Positions 48,083-58,467 are shown, counted from the stretch's first letter. The stretch is DNA of 64,000 nucleotides from Nocardia tengchongensis (GCF_018362975.1 NZ_CP074371.1:1798001-1862000), one strand, 5' to 3'. Notes: generated from the sequence alone by a model not told the origin. Made by a program: numbers and translations.

Positions 48083-48847
48083 GTGTTGGAAGACGAGGCG
48101 AGCCCGCTGCACGACGAGGGCGGGACGGGAGTCCCAATCCTGTTGCTGCACGGGCTGATGGGCAGTGCGTACACCTGGAACCGGCAACTCGACTGGCTGC
48201 GGGCGTTCGGGCACGTGTACACCTTCGACGCGGCGGGCCACGGCCGGACCGCGCCGCCGCGGCTCACCACCGAGGCCTTCGTGGCCGATCTCGCGGTGGC
48301 GACCGCGGCCATCACCGAACCGATGGTGGTGATCGGGCATTCCATGGGCGGACTGCACGGCTGGATGTTCACCGCGGCGCACCCGGATCGGGTCCGGGCG
48401 CTGGTGGTGGAGGACATGGCCCCCGACTTCCAGGGCCGCACCGCGGCCGACTGGGCGGCCATGGTCGAGGCGTGGCCGGTCCCGTTCGAAACCGAAGCGG
48501 CCGTCCTGGAGTTCTTCGGACCGGTCGCGGGCCGCTACTTCCTGGACTCGTTCCGCCGTGAACCCGACGGCTACCACCTGCACGGACGAGTGCCGACTTT
48601 CCGGGACATCTCCGAGGAATGGGGTACCCGCGACTTCTGGGCGCAATGGAAATCGATCACCGTGCCGTCGCTGCTGATCGAGGGTGAGTACACCATCACC
48701 CCGCCGGGGCAGATGCGGGAGATGGCCGCGCTGCATCCGGACGCCCGGCATGTGGTCATCGCGGACGCCGGGCACCTGGTGCACGACGATCAACCGGCCG
48801 CCTACCGGGCCGAAGTCGAGGATTTCCTGCGTCGCGTCCTCGTTTGA
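48083..48847 (+). CDS. Alpha/beta hydrolase (Rv3591c-like)
   Basis: A 254-residue cytoplasmic alpha/beta hydrolase. The oxyanion segment is ILLLHGLMGSAYTWNRQL, the nucleophile elbow GHSMGGLHGW (about residue 93), and the catalytic His is in IADAGHLVHDDQP. A lid with FFGPVAGRYFLDSF lies between. No signal peptide. The substrate is unknown; the conserved neighbourhood with mhuD in mycobacteria argues for a linked but undefined role. Confidence 0.88.
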   Translation: MLEDEASPLHDEGGTGVPILLLHGLMGSAYTWNRQLDWLRAFGHVYTFDAAGHGRTAPPRLTTEAFVADLAVATAAITEPMVVIGHSMGGLHGWMFTAAHPDRVRALVVEDMAPDFQGRTAADWAAMVEAWPVPFETEAAVLEFFGPVAGRYFLDSFRREPDGYHLHGRVPTFRDISEEWGTRDFWAQWKSITVPSLLIEGEYTITPPGQMREMAALHPDARHVVIADAGHLVHDDQPAAYRAEVEDFLRRVLV

Positions 48848-48924
48848 GGGCGGGTGCCTTCAGTCGGGTGGGGGAGTCGTCGTATGCTCGGCTCGACCGC
48901 GACTCCTGACGGATGGTGACCACG

Positions 48925-50097
48925 ATGATCGACTTCTCGATTCCCGCCGACCTCGCTGCCGAACGCGACCGCGTTCGCCAGTTCGTCATCGACAAGATCG
49001 TGCCCTTCGAACGCGACCCGCGCCTGACCGCGCACGGCCCCAACGACGACCTGCGCCAGGAAATGGTGGAGCTGGCGCGCGCCGAGAAGCTGCTCACCAT
49101 CCAGGCCCCGGTCGAGCTGGGCGGGCGCGGCCTCACCCACGTCGAGCAGGCCGTGTTGTACGAGGCCGCGGGCTGGTCCACCCTCGGCCCGGTCGCCATG
49201 AACTGCGCCGCCCCCGACGAGGGCAATATGTTCCTACTCTCCAAGATCGCGAATCCGGAACAGACGCAACGCTTCCTGCAGCCGGTGATCGACGGCCACC
49301 AGCGTTCGGTGTTCGCCATGACCGAGCCGGGCGGCGCCGGCTCCGACCCCAACCAGCTGACCACCGAAGCCGTCTTCGACGGCGAGAACTTCACCATCAA
49401 CGGCCGCAAATGGCTGATAACCGGCGCGGACGGCGCCAAGACCTGGATCATCATGGCGCGCTTGGCCGCCAACCCGCACCTGCCCGAGGGCCCCACCCTG
49501 TTCCTCTGTGAGGGCGACACCGACGGCATCGTCATCGAGCGCGTCATGAACACCATGGACCGCAACTATGTCGGCGGCCACGCGGTGGTGAACTTCGAAA
49601 ACCTGGTGCTGCCCAGGGAATCCGTGCTCGGCGAGACCGGTCAGGCGCTGCGCTACGCCCAGCTGCGGCTGGCGCCCGCCCGCCTGACCCACTGCATGCG
49701 CTGGCTGGGCGCGGCCGAGCGGGCGCAGGCCATCGCCGTCGACTACGCCAAGACCCGCACCGCCTTCGGCAAACCGATCGGCGAGCACCAGGGCGTGTCG
49801 TTCATGCTGGCGGACAATGAGATCGCGCTGCACCAGTGCCGGCTCACCATCTGGCACGCCTGCTGGCTGATGGATCAGGGCCACAAGGCCCGCCACGAAT
49901 CCTCCGTCGCCAAGTCCTACGTCTCCGAGGAACTGTTCAAGGTCACCGATCGCTGCGTCCAGGTCCTCGGCGGCATCGGCATCTCCGACGAGACCGTGGT
50001 CGAGATGATCTTCCGCGACATGCGCGCCTTCCGCCTCTACGACGGCCCCACCGAGGTCCACAAGTACGCCATCGGCCGCCAGATCCTGCGCGGCTGA
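48925..50097 (+). CDS. Acyl-CoA dehydrogenase
   Basis: A 390-residue flavoprotein of the acyl-CoA dehydrogenase superfamily (FadE2/ACAD11-like). FAD- and substrate-binding loops are FAMTEPGGAGSDPNQLT, YAKTRTAFGKPIGEHQGVSF, VQVLGGIGISDE and YDGPTEVHKYAIGRQIL. ATG 48925 (MIDFSIP) gives the usual N-terminus; ATG 48913 is also in frame. The enoyl-CoA hydratase-like gene follows after 45 bases, so they may act on the same CoA thioester. Confidence 0.92.
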   Translation: MIDFSIPADLAAERDRVRQFVIDKIVPFERDPRLTAHGPNDDLRQEMVELARAEKLLTIQAPVELGGRGLTHVEQAVLYEAAGWSTLGPVAMNCAAPDEGNMFLLSKIANPEQTQRFLQPVIDGHQRSVFAMTEPGGAGSDPNQLTTEAVFDGENFTINGRKWLITGADGAKTWIIMARLAANPHLPEGPTLFLCEGDTDGIVIERVMNTMDRNYVGGHAVVNFENLVLPRESVLGETGQALRYAQLRLAPARLTHCMRWLGAAERAQAIAVDYAKTRTAFGKPIGEHQGVSFMLADNEIALHQCRLTIWHACWLMDQGHKARHESSVAKSYVSEELFKVTDRCVQVLGGIGISDETVVEMIFRDMRAFRLYDGPTEVHKYAIGRQILRG

Positions 50098-50129
50098 CGG
50101 TGAAGCCGACCGCAGCGCAGCGCAGGGCC

Positions 50130-50135
50130 TAATAT
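50130..50135 (+). promoter_or_regulatory. -10 box of a leaderless promoter for the hydratase-like gene
   Basis: TAATAT stands seven bases before ATG 50143. Confidence 0.55.
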
Positions 50136-50142
50136 TCAGCCC

Positions 50143-50955
50143 ATGAGTTCGGAATTGCTTGTGGACGTCTCCGGGGGCGTTGCGGTACTGACGCTCAACC
50201 GGCCGGCCCAGCAGAACGCACTGACTCCGGCCATGGCGTCGGAGATCGGTGCGTCTTTGCGCCGCTGCGACAATGACGACGCCATCGGCGCGGTCGTCAT
50301 CACCGGCACCCCGCCCGCGTTCTGCGCGGGCGCGGACCTGTCGCTCAAGGTCGGCGAGGTCAACGGGCTCATCGACCCGGCGCCGTTCCGCATCCGAAAA
50401 CCGGTCATCGCCGCCGTGAACGGGCATGCCGTCGGTATCGGCCTGGAGATCGCGCTGCAGTGCGATCTGCGCTATGTCGCCCGCGACGCGGTGTACGCCC
50501 TCAATCAGGTCCGCCGCGGTGCGCTGGCCGACGGTTTCGCGCACTGGACGCTGCCCCGCCTGATCGGCAGCGCCCGCGCCGCCGACCTGCTGCTCACCGG
50601 CCGCACCTTCGACGGCGACGAGGCGTACTCGCTCGGCATCGCCAATTCCTGCCTGCACGCCGCCGAGGTGCTGCCCACCGCGCTCGAGGTGGCCCACGAC
50701 ATCGCCCACGGCTCGGCCCCGCTCCCGGTGGCCCTGTCCAAGCGCCTGCTCTGGGAAGCCCCGACCATGGACCCGGACACCGTGGGCCGCTTGGAAACCG
50801 AGCTCAACGACTACGTCGCCAAGAGCGCCGACGGCGGCGAAGGTGTGGCGGCCCTGAAGGATCGTCGCCCGCCCAAGTGGTCGGGCAGCGTCAGCGGCGA
50901 ATGGCCCGCCTGGGATGGCATCACGGGCGGCAAAGAGCGACCCGGTCTGGACTGA
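50143..50955 (+). CDS. Enoyl-CoA hydratase/isomerase family protein, atypical active site
   Basis: A 270-residue crotonase-fold protein. The CoA-binding/oxyanion parts are present (AFCAGADLSLKV and PVIAAVNGHAVGIGLEIALQ with the first Glu). Where classic hydratases have the second catalytic Glu (PE...LG), this protein reads LNQVRRGALADG, so that Glu appears to be Gln. It may be an isomerase-like or otherwise modified crotonase rather than a true hydratase. It follows the acyl-CoA dehydrogenase gene but has its own leaderless-type promoter. Confidence 0.87.
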   Translation: MSSELLVDVSGGVAVLTLNRPAQQNALTPAMASEIGASLRRCDNDDAIGAVVITGTPPAFCAGADLSLKVGEVNGLIDPAPFRIRKPVIAAVNGHAVGIGLEIALQCDLRYVARDAVYALNQVRRGALADGFAHWTLPRLIGSARAADLLLTGRTFDGDEAYSLGIANSCLHAAEVLPTALEVAHDIAHGSAPLPVALSKRLLWEAPTMDPDTVGRLETELNDYVAKSADGGEGVAALKDRRPPKWSGSVSGEWPAWDGITGGKERPGLD

Positions 50956-51001
50956 CGCAGGCTTCTTTCGCGGCGGTTCGGCGCGGACCCCTGGGAGTCG
51001 C

Positions 51002-51280
51002 CTATGCCCGCCCGCTGAGCGCCATCATCAGGAAGATGCCGCCGAAGACCACCATCAGGCAGGTTCCGATGACGCCGAGGACGTAGCCGACCACGACCTG
51101 TACCCGGCCACCGAAGCGGCCCTCGCCCGCCTCGATGTCGTTGAGCGCGCGGCGGCCGAGGGCCCACGCGATCGGTCCCAGCGCGCCGCAACAGAACACG
51201 CTGAGCGCGCCCAGTAGCAGGACGGCGGTAGCGTGCTCGTGCTCGACGGGGGACCCGAGGGGCGGCTGATCGAAGACCAC
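51002..51280 (-). CDS. DUF4190 small membrane protein
   Basis: A 92-residue protein with two membrane segments (about residues 18-40 and 62-88) and the DUF4190-like pattern SVFCCGALGPIAWALGRRAL. GTG 51280 is the start; TAAACT lies six bases upstream. Function unknown. It converges with the hydratase-like gene. Confidence 0.8.
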   Translation of the reverse strand: MVFDQPPLGSPVEHEHATAVLLLGALSVFCCGALGPIAWALGRRALNDIEAGEGRFGGRVQVVVGYVLGVIGTCLMVVFGGIFLMMALSGRA

Positions 51281-51286
51281 CGCCCG

Positions 51287-51292
51287 AGTTTA
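51287..51292 (-). promoter_or_regulatory. -10 box of a leaderless promoter for the DUF4190 gene
   Basis: On the minus strand TAAACT lies six bases before GTG 51280. Confidence 0.55.
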
Positions 51293-51433
51293 CGGCGGAT
51301 GCCACCGCGCGGCAGGGGGACGCGCGGTGTTCGCTTGGGCCACTTGGTCATCGAGGCCGAACCGGACCCCGATTCGTGATGGTCGAGCGACCGATTCGGA
51401 AGCGGCTCCGCTCGATTCGGGGTACAGCTCGAT

Positions 51434-52417
51434 TCAGAGGCGCCGCTGCCGCGCGACGTCGGCCAGCACCACGCCCGCCGCCACCGAGGCGTTGAGCGAC
51501 TCCACCGGACCCGCCATCGGGATGCTCAGAATCGAGTCGCAGGTCTCGCGCACCAGTCGCGACAGTCCCTTGCCCTCGGAGCCGACCACGATGACCGTCG
51601 GTGCGCTGCCGTCGAATTCGTCGAGGGTGGTGTCGCCGCCCGCGTCGAGCCCGACGATCTGATAACCCTTGTTCGCCCAATCCTTCAGCGTGCGAGTCAG
51701 ATTCGTGGCTCGCGCGACCGGAAGCCGCGCCGCCGCACCGGCACTGGTGCGCCACGCCACCGCGGTGACGCTGGCGCTGCGCCGCTGCGGGATCAGCACG
51801 CCCTGCCCGCCGAAGGCCGCCACCGAACGGATGACCGCGCCCAGGTTGCGGGGATCGGTGATGTTGTCCAGGGCCACCAGCAGCGCCGGCTCGCCCGAGT
51901 TGTGCACCCGGTCGACCAGGTCGTCGGGGTGCGCGTACTTGTAGGGCGGCACCTGCAGCGCCAGGCCCTGGTGCATGCCGTTGTGGCTCATCTTGTCCAG
52001 GTCGGTGCGCGGCACCTCCAGGATCGAGATCCCGATCTCGGCGGCCGTCTTCACCGCCTCGGAGAGCCGGTCGTCGTTCTCGGTGCCGTTGGCGACGTAC
52101 AGGGCGGTGGCGGGCACACCGGCGCGCAGGCACTCCACCACCGGGTTGCGGCCGAGCACCAGCTCGGGGCCCTCGTTGTCCTTGCGGCCCGCGATGGGCC
52201 GGGCGGCATTGCGCGAGCGGACGGTGGCGGCCGACGCCTCGGCCTTGGCCTTCGCTTTGGCCCGCTTGGCGGCGGCGTGGTAGACGCGGTCCTCGGCCTT
52301 GGGGGTCGCGCCCTTGCCTTCGAGTCCGCGGCGGCGCTGACCGCCGGAACCGACGGTCTGCCCCTTCTTGCTGCCGGTCTTTCGCGTCGCCCCGCGTCGC
52401 TGGGAATTGCCTGCCAT
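51434..52417 (-). CDS. rlmB: 23S rRNA 2'-O-methyltransferase RlmB (SpoU/TrmH family)
   Basis: A 327-residue SPOUT methyltransferase that 2'-O-methylates a 23S rRNA guanosine. SpoU motifs are [33 protein letters not shown] and [18 protein letters not shown] substrate-binding domain begins at [15 protein letters not shown]. The first 80 residues are an Ala/Lys/Arg-rich basic tail ([12 protein letters not shown]) typical of the actinobacterial form. It lies downstream of cysS on the same strand, as in M. tuberculosis. Confidence 0.93.
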   Translation of the reverse strand: MAGNSQRRGATRKTGSKKGQTVGSGGQRRRGLEGKGATPKAEDRVYHAAAKRAKAKAKAEASAATVRSRNAARPIAGRKDNEGPELVLGRNPVVECLRAGVPATALYVANGTENDDRLSEAVKTAAEIGISILEVPRTDLDKMSHNGMHQGLALQVPPYKYAHPDDLVDRVHNSGEPALLVALDNITDPRNLGAVIRSVAAFGGQGVLIPQRRSASVTAVAWRTSAGAAARLPVARATNLTRTLKDWANKGYQIVGLDAGGDTTLDEFDGSAPTVIVVGSEGKGLSRLVRETCDSILSIPMAGPVESLNASVAAGVVLADVARQRRL

Positions 52418-52742
52418 CACTTCGCCTTCCGTATCACGCGGTAACCCGCATCGAGCCGGGCGCGGGACGAACCCGCTCACGGTCGATCATGCGGGAAACC
52501 TGCCTCCGGTCGGCGCAGCGTGGGGCTGCGCCCATGTCAAACTTCGCGCTGCGCCGTACGCAGCGCCTCCGGATCGGCCACCGGCCGCGCGGCACTTCTG
52601 GTCGCGGGGCGTGGGCATAGCCGGAGGGACGCTAAGAATTGTGCCCTACGCTGGACCGCCACCCCGAATTCGGTGCGCTCCGCCACACTGCGCGGGCTCT
52701 CCCGCGCAGTGCCGATCGAGTGCGTTCCGCCGTGGCGGACCG
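52418..52742. other. cysS-rlmB spacer with a hairpin
   Basis: About 325 bases between cysS and rlmB (both minus strand). Open frames here look random for a GC-rich sequence, and I see no gene. GCGCTGCG (52546-52553) and CGCAGCGC (52559-52566) form a perfect 8-bp hairpin that could end cysS transcription. The rest likely holds an rlmB promoter; no clear -10 was identified. Confidence 0.5.
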
Positions 52743-54142
52743 CTACTTCTTGTCCTTGGCCAAGGCCCACTCGGCGCCCTGCGCCGTATCGGTGACCTCG
52801 ACCCCGGCGGCCTGCAGCCGGTCGCGGACCGCGTCGGCGGTGGCCCAGTCCTTGTCGGCGCGCGCCTGCTGCCGCCGCTGCAATTCCGCGCCGATGAGCA
52901 CGTCGAGGGCGGCGATGGCGGCGGAATTGTCGGTGGGTGCGGCCCAGTGCGCGTCGAGCGGATCGACGCCGAGAATGCCGAGCATGGCCCGGACCTGACC
53001 GGCGAGCATGCGCGCGCCCGTGAGGTCACCGGCGTCGAAGGCCTTGTTGCCCTCGTTGACCACGCTGTGAATCTCGGCCAGCGCCTTGGGCACTCCGAGG
53101 TCGTCGTTCAGCGCGTCGGCGAAGCCGGGGGTCCAGCTGCCGACCGGCACGTCGCCGGCCCGCTCCAGCACCCGCAGCACGAACGCCTCGATGCGCTGGT
53201 AGCTGGTCGCGGCCTCGGTGAGCGCCTGATCGGAATATTCGATCTGGGACCGGTAGCTTACGCTGCCCAGGTAGTAGCGCAATTCGACCGCGCGCACCCC
53301 GACCCGTTCGATCACATTGGTAACCGAGAGCACATTGCCCAGCGACTTGGCCATCTTCTCGCCGCCCAAGGTCACCCAGCCGTTGTGCAGCCAGTAGCGG
53401 GCGAATCCGTCTCCGGCGGCGCGTGATTGGGCGATCTCGTTTTCGTGGTGCGGGAAAACCAGATCCATTCCACCGCAGTGAATATCGAATTCCGCGCCGA
53501 GATAGAACTCGGCCATGGCGGAGCATTCCAAATGCCAGCCGGGACGGCCGGGACCCCACGGCGAAGGCCAGCTCGGCTCACCGGGTTTGGCGGCCTTCCA
53601 CAGCGTGAAATCGCGCGGATCCTTCTTGCCCTGGCCGGCGCTCTCACCCTGGTGCACGTCATCGAGCTTGTGCCCGACAGCTTTCCGTAATCCGGGAAGC
53701 TCAGCACATCGAAATAGACATTACCCGCGGAGGCGTAGGCGTGGCCGCGCTCGATGAGTCGTTCCATCATGCCGACCATCTGGGTGATGTGCCCGGTGGC
53801 GCGCGGCTCCCCGGACGGCGGCAGCACGCCGAGCGTCTCGTAGGCGCGGTCGAAGGCGCGCTCGTGCGTGGCGGCCCACTCCCACCAGGGGCGGCCGTGT
53901 TCGGCGGCCTTGTTCAGAATCTTGTCGTCGATATCGGTGACATTGCGAATGAACGCGACGTCGAAACCGTTGGCGCCCAGCCACCGTCGCAGCACGTCGA
54001 AGGCGACGCCGCTGCGCACGTGGCCGATGTGGGGTTCGCCCTGAACGGTCGCGCCGCACAGGTACACCGAGGCTTTGCCAGGGACCAGCGGCGTGAAGTC
54101 ACGCAGGGTCCGCGTCTCGGTGTCGAAAAGGCGCAGAGTCAC
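52743..54142 (-). CDS. cysS: Cysteine--tRNA ligase, frameshifted
   Basis: A class I aminoacyl-tRNA synthetase. The first part has [19 protein letters not shown] (zinc Cys and the HIGH motif) and [13 protein letters not shown]. The second has [28 protein letters not shown] and EKMAKSLGN (KMSKS loop). The frame breaks at CCC 53673-53675 (GGG on the coding strand): YGKLSG should continue [20 protein letters not shown], needing GGGG. With one base added it has 466 residues, the normal size. GTG 54142 is the start. It lies just after ispF on the same strand, as in mycobacteria. Confidence 0.93.
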
Positions 54143-54150
54143 GACAGAGC

Positions 54151-54156
54151 ATCCTA
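54151..54156 (-). promoter_or_regulatory. -10 box of a leaderless cysS promoter
   Basis: On the minus strand TAGGAT lies eight bases before GTG 54142, so cysS may be transcribed separately from ispF. Confidence 0.4.
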
Positions 54157-54187
54157 GCTGTTGGGAAGTGGGCGGATTACGGGTGCG

Positions 54188-54673
54188 TCAGGCGCGGCAA
54201 CACAGCAGGGCGGTGGCGACCGCCGCCACGCCCTCGCCGCGGCCGGTGAGGCCCAAACCGTCGGTCGTGGTGCCCGACACCGAGATCGGCGCACCCAGAA
54301 TCTCACCCAGCACCTGTTGCGCCTCGGTCCGCCGGGGACCGATCTTGGGCCGATTTCCGATGACCTGTACAGCCGCATTGACAATCGAGAATCCGGCCTC
54401 GTCGAGCAGTCGCCGGACTTCTTTCAGCATGGCCGCGCCCGACACGCCGTGCCATTCGGGCCGGCCGGTGCCGAAGACCGCGCCCACATCGCCGAGTCCG
54501 GCGGCCGAGAGCAGGGCGTCGCACAGCGCGTGCGCGGCGACATCGCCGTCGGAGTGACCCTCGCAGCCGCTGTCGCCCTCGAACAGCAGACCCGCCATCC
54601 AGCAGGGGCGGCCGGGTTCGATGGGGTGGACGTCGCTGCCGATACCGGTGCGCAGCATCATCGGATCGATCAC
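54188..54673 (-). CDS. ispF: 2-C-methyl-D-erythritol 2,4-cyclodiphosphate synthase
   Basis: A 161-residue MEP-pathway enzyme forming the cyclodiphosphate ring. The metal ligands are in [13 protein letters not shown] and [20 protein letters not shown], and the C-terminus has [23 protein letters not shown] 54673 overlaps the ispD stop (GTGA), so the two are translated together. It supplies isoprenoid precursors. Confidence 0.96.
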   Translation of the reverse strand: MIDPMMLRTGIGSDVHPIEPGRPCWMAGLLFEGDSGCEGHSDGDVAAHALCDALLSAAGLGDVGAVFGTGRPEWHGVSGAAMLKEVRRLLDEAGFSIVNAAVQVIGNRPKIGPRRTEAQQVLGEILGAPISVSGTTTDGLGLTGRGEGVAAVATALLCCRA

Positions 54674-55416
54674 GAGGCGGTCACCCCCGCGCGTGTCGTG
54701 TCCAGCCCGCCTGCGGTGTCGGGGGTATCACGCCGGGCGGCCAGGGTATTGGCCAGCACCAGGTCCAACGGTGAGGTGATCTTGAAGGCCAGGGCGTCGC
54801 CGAGCACCGTGTGAACGGTCGTCCCCAGCATCTCCACCAACCCCGCGTCATCGGTCGCCTGTGTACCGACAGCGTAGGCGGCGCGCAGCAGCTCGGCGTC
54901 GAAGCCCTGCGGAGTTTGGATGGCGCGCAGCCCGGAACGGTCCGGCGTACCGGTCACCGCGCCGGTGTCGTCCACGGATTTGATGGTGTCGGCCACCGGC
55001 AGGGCGGGCACCACGGCCCGCGCGCCCGCGCGCAGCGCGTCCACGACGCGGGCGATCAGGGCGGGGGGAGTCAGGGCCCGGGCGGCGTCGTGCACCAGCA
55101 CCAGGGTGGCGTCGGGGGCGGCCGCGAGGCCGGCCCGCACCGAATCGGTCCGCTCGGCGCCGCCGGCGACCACGTGCACGGGGACGGTCGAGACCGGGAG
55201 CAGGGCCTGGGTTTCGGCGACGAGTTCGGCGGGCACCATAACCACAACGTCGTCGACCGACCCGGAATCGATCAGCCCCTGGACCGCGAGAGTGAGCATG
55301 GGACTGCCGCCGACGTGGACGAAGGCCTTCGGCTTGTTCTCACCGAGACGCACGCCCATGCCGGCGGCAGGAACCAGGGCGACGACACGAGGGCCGTCGC
55401 CGGGTGTTGTTTTCAC
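54670..55416 (-). CDS. ispD: 2-C-methyl-D-erythritol 4-phosphate cytidylyltransferase
   Basis: A 248-residue nucleotidyltransferase adding CMP to MEP. The CTP-binding loop is [19 protein letters not shown], then [16 protein letters not shown] and [12 protein letters not shown], and the C-terminal [15 protein letters not shown] 55416 is the start. Two bases separate it from the carD stop, giving the carD-ispD-ispF order kept in mycobacteria. Confidence 0.96.
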   Translation of the reverse strand: MKTTPGDGPRVVALVPAAGMGVRLGENKPKAFVHVGGSPMLTLAVQGLIDSGSVDDVVVMVPAELVAETQALLPVSTVPVHVVAGGAERTDSVRAGLAAAPDATLVLVHDAARALTPPALIARVVDALRAGARAVVPALPVADTIKSVDDTGAVTGTPDRSGLRAIQTPQGFDAELLRAAYAVGTQATDDAGLVEMLGTTVHTVLGDALAFKITSPLDLVLANTLAARRDTPDTAGGLDTTRAGVTAS

Positions 55417-55418
55417 GG

Positions 55419-55906
<488 letters not shown>

Positions 55907-55933
55907 GTGTCCCGTGCCCCTTTCGATGTTCAC

Positions 55934-55939
55934 AGTTTA
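55934..55939 (-). promoter_or_regulatory. Extended -10 of the carD promoter
   Basis: On the minus strand TGTTAAACT contains TAAACT (55934-55939) with an upstream TG, 28 bases before the carD ATG. Confidence 0.5.
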
Positions 55940-56313
55940 ACATGCGACTCGGTAACGGCGCGATCAACGGCGCAGGTCAGGGCCACAACGGAGCGGCGGC
56001 GGGGGTTGACAGATGACGAATCGTGTGCATCCCGTTGTGGCATAAGGGGATAGCGCATCGCGCTGTTCGCGCGCATATGCGAGTGCGTATGTCGCATGCG
56101 CGACCGGGCACCCTCGCATAAACGGCATTGCTTCTCTGGAGAACTCGTCTCGGAATCTCTGTCAGGTCCCCTGACACATCCCACTCGATCGCTCAGTGTC
56201 TCTCGCCACGCGCACACGACACCGCCCGCGTGTAGCACGGGGGAAGCGACGCACTACTCTCTTTGACTACTACTCTCCATAGTGGAGTGAGCCCGGTCGA
56301 CATGGAGGACCCC
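55940..56313. other. Divergent carD/lpqE intergenic region
   Basis: About 370 bases without a gene. They include several short palindromes (for example CGCATATGCGAG and CGCATGCGCG around 56075-56103) and TTTGACTACTACTCTCCATAGTGGAG before lpqE, with CTCCA-TAG-TGGAG as a small inverted repeat. It should hold both promoters; the TTGACA at about 56006 has no well-spaced -10 that I could find. No small ORF with a good start signal was seen. Confidence 0.45.
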
Positions 56314-56961
56314 GTGACTGCCCTGAAAGCCACCACTGCGTCGAAATCGCGGCGGCGTGCCGTGACAGTTGCTGCACTCGCTGCGGGTGCGGTGCTCGCG
56401 CTGTCGGGTTGCGGCGCCGGTCAGGTCTCGCAGACCGCCACCCAGGTCGCGGCCGTGAACGGCAACAGCGCCAATGTCGGGACCATCGCGCTGCGCGACG
56501 TCCGCTTCCTGCTGCCGCAGGGCGAGGAATTCAACAACACCAAGGGTGGCAAGGCCGTGCTGGCCTTCACCGCCGTCAACATGAGCGACAGCAAGACCGA
56601 CGAGCTGGTCAGCATCAGCACCGACCTGGGCCAGGTCAAGCTCGCCGAGAAGATCGAGATCAAGCCGTCCTCCGCCGTCGTCGCCGACAAGCCGACCGCC
56701 AAGGACTCGGCCACCGCGGCCGCCGTGCATGAGCAGAACGCCGGCCAGCCCGCCTCCGACAAGGTCGCGGACCCGAACGCCAAGCCCGTCCTGATCGAGG
56801 TCACCGGCCTCACCAAGGACGTCAACCCGGGCCTGACCTACCCGCTGACCTTCAACTTCAAGGAGGGCGGCACCGTCGTCGTCACCACTCCGGTCGACGC
56901 GGGCCCGAACAACCCGCGCCAGGAGCCCGCGAAGGCGGAGCACAAGGGCGGCGAGCACTGA
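56314..56961 (+). CDS. lpqE: Lipoprotein LpqE-like
   Basis: A 215-residue lipoprotein. The signal peptide has RRRAVTVAALAAGAVLALSG with the lipobox LSGC. The mature part is a beta-rich domain (VGTIALRDVRFLLPQGE, then LAFTAVNMSDSKTDELVSIS) ending in a charged tail with KAEHKGGEH. It is the positional counterpart of LpqE between carD and radA in mycobacteria. GTG 56314 is chosen because GGAGG lies five bases upstream; ATG 56302 would precede that site. Function unknown. Confidence 0.87.
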   Translation: MTALKATTASKSRRRAVTVAALAAGAVLALSGCGAGQVSQTATQVAAVNGNSANVGTIALRDVRFLLPQGEEFNNTKGGKAVLAFTAVNMSDSKTDELVSISTDLGQVKLAEKIEIKPSSAVVADKPTAKDSATAAAVHEQNAGQPASDKVADPNAKPVLIEVTGLTKDVNPGLTYPLTFNFKEGGTVVVTTPVDAGPNNPRQEPAKAEHKGGEH

Positions 56962-56977
56962 GCTCGCGCTGATCCTC

Positions 56978-57022
56978 CGACGGTGCCCGTCCCGGAACTC
57001 CCGGGGCGGGCACCGTCGTTTT
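56978..57022 (+). terminator. Terminator between lpqE and radA
   Basis: CGACGGTGCCCGTCCC (56978-56993) pairs with GGGGCGGGCACCGTCG (57003-57018) in a 16-bp stem with one G-U pair, followed by TTTT. Confidence 0.88.
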
Positions 57023-57037
57023 GTCACCCCGGCTGAT

Positions 57038-57043
57038 TAGGCT
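57038..57043 (+). promoter_or_regulatory. -10 box of a leaderless radA promoter
   Basis: TAGGCT stands six bases before GTG 57050, right after the terminator of lpqE. Confidence 0.55.
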
Positions 57044-57049
57044 GCCCGC

Positions 57050-58450
57050 GTGGCCAAGGTGAAATCGGTGTACCGATGCTCGGAGTGCACGTGCGAGGTC
57101 GCCAAATGGGTTGGGCGCTGCCCGGATTGCGGCGCCTGGGGCAGTGTGGAAGAGGTGGCGGCGTCCTCGGCCGCGGTGGCGGTGGGGCGGCGGGCGATGC
57201 TGCCGAGCACCGCGGCGAGCCCGATCTCGAGCATCGACTCCAAGACGACGCAGTCCCGGTCGACGGGGGTGTCGGAGCTGGATCGGGTGCTGGGCGGCGG
57301 GATCATTCCCGGGTCGGTGGTGCTGTTGTCGGGGGAGCCGGGGGTCGGCAAGTCGACGCTGCTGCTCGAGGTGGCGCACCGGTGGGCGCGGGCGCGGGGC
57401 GAGATCGCGCTGTACGTGACCGCGGAGGAGTCGGCGGGACAGGTGCGGCTGCGGGCGGACCGGACGGGCGCGGTGCACGACAAGGTGTACCTGGCCGCGG
57501 AATCCGATCTGGCGACCATTCTCGGGCATGTGGAGCAGGTGAAACCCACGCTGCTGGTGGTGGACTCGGTGCAGACCATGCTGGCCGCCGACGCCGACGG
57601 CGTGATCGGCGGTGTCACCCAGGTGAAGTCGGTGACGTCGGCGCTGACCTCGCTGGCCAAGGCGAGCGGGATCGCGGTGCTGCTGGTCGGCCATGTCACC
57701 AAGGACGGCGCGGTGGCCGGTCCGCGCACGCTCGAGCACCTGGTGGACGTGGTGCTGCAGTTCGAGGGCGACAAGCACTCCTCGTTGCGCATGGTGCGCG
57801 GCATCAAGAATCGTTTCGGCAGCACCGACGAGGTCGGCTGCTTCGAGATGGTGGAGGCGGGAATCCGTTGCGTGGACGACCCTTCGGGGCTGTTCCTGCA
57901 CCATCGGACCGAGTCGGTGTCCGGTACCGCGGTGACGGTGGCGATGGACGGCAAGCGGCCCATGCTGGGGGAGGTGCAGGGCCTGACCGTGGACACCCAG
58001 GCGCCCGCGCCGCGGCGTGCGGTGAGCGGGCTGGACTACAACCGCGTTTCCATGGTCCTGGCGGTCCTGCAGAGCCGCGGGGGTGTGTATGTGGGCAAGC
58101 AGGACGTCTACGCGGCCACCGTGGGCGGTATGCGGCTCACGGAGCCCGCGGCGGATCTGGCTGTCGCGCTTGCCATCGCGAGCGCCAGCCAGGACCTGGC
58201 GCTGCCGACCGGCATGGTGGTGCTGGGCGAGGTCGGCCTGGCGGGCGAGGTGCGTCAGGTGACCGGCCTGACCCGGCGGCTGGCGGAGGCGGAGCGGCTG
58301 GGCTTCACCGAGGCGCTGGTGCCGCCCGGCGTGGACCGCACCGGCCGCACCATGACTTTGCGCGAGGTGGCCGATATCCGTGCGGCGCTTGCGGTTACCG
58401 GACTGCGCCGGCGCAGGCGCGATCAGGAACCCATCGAAATGGCCGAGTGA
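57050..58450 (+). CDS. radA: DNA repair protein RadA
   Basis: RadA is a RecA-like branch-migration ATPase. The 466-residue protein has an N-terminal four-Cys zinc finger (YRCSECTCEVAKWVGRCPDC), Walker A SGEPGVGKSTLLLEV, the RadA-specific KNRFGST loop and a C-terminal Lon-like domain (LDYNRVSMVLAVLQSRGG). It follows lpqE as in mycobacteria, but disA, which sits right after radA there, is absent: two tandem hairpins occupy that place. Confidence 0.96.
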   Translation: MAKVKSVYRCSECTCEVAKWVGRCPDCGAWGSVEEVAASSAAVAVGRRAMLPSTAASPISSIDSKTTQSRSTGVSELDRVLGGGIIPGSVVLLSGEPGVGKSTLLLEVAHRWARARGEIALYVTAEESAGQVRLRADRTGAVHDKVYLAAESDLATILGHVEQVKPTLLVVDSVQTMLAADADGVIGGVTQVKSVTSALTSLAKASGIAVLLVGHVTKDGAVAGPRTLEHLVDVVLQFEGDKHSSLRMVRGIKNRFGSTDEVGCFEMVEAGIRCVDDPSGLFLHHRTESVSGTAVTVAMDGKRPMLGEVQGLTVDTQAPAPRRAVSGLDYNRVSMVLAVLQSRGGVYVGKQDVYAATVGGMRLTEPAADLAVALAIASASQDLALPTGMVVLGEVGLAGEVRQVTGLTRRLAEAERLGFTEALVPPGVDRTGRTMTLREVADIRAALAVTGLRRRRRDQEPIEMAE

Positions 58451-58467
58451 GAGCCGAAATCGAATAG

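Noticed and set aside
52418..52742. Short open frames between cysS and rlmB
   Set aside because: Arg-rich shadow-like translations with no start signal; only a hairpin could be supported.
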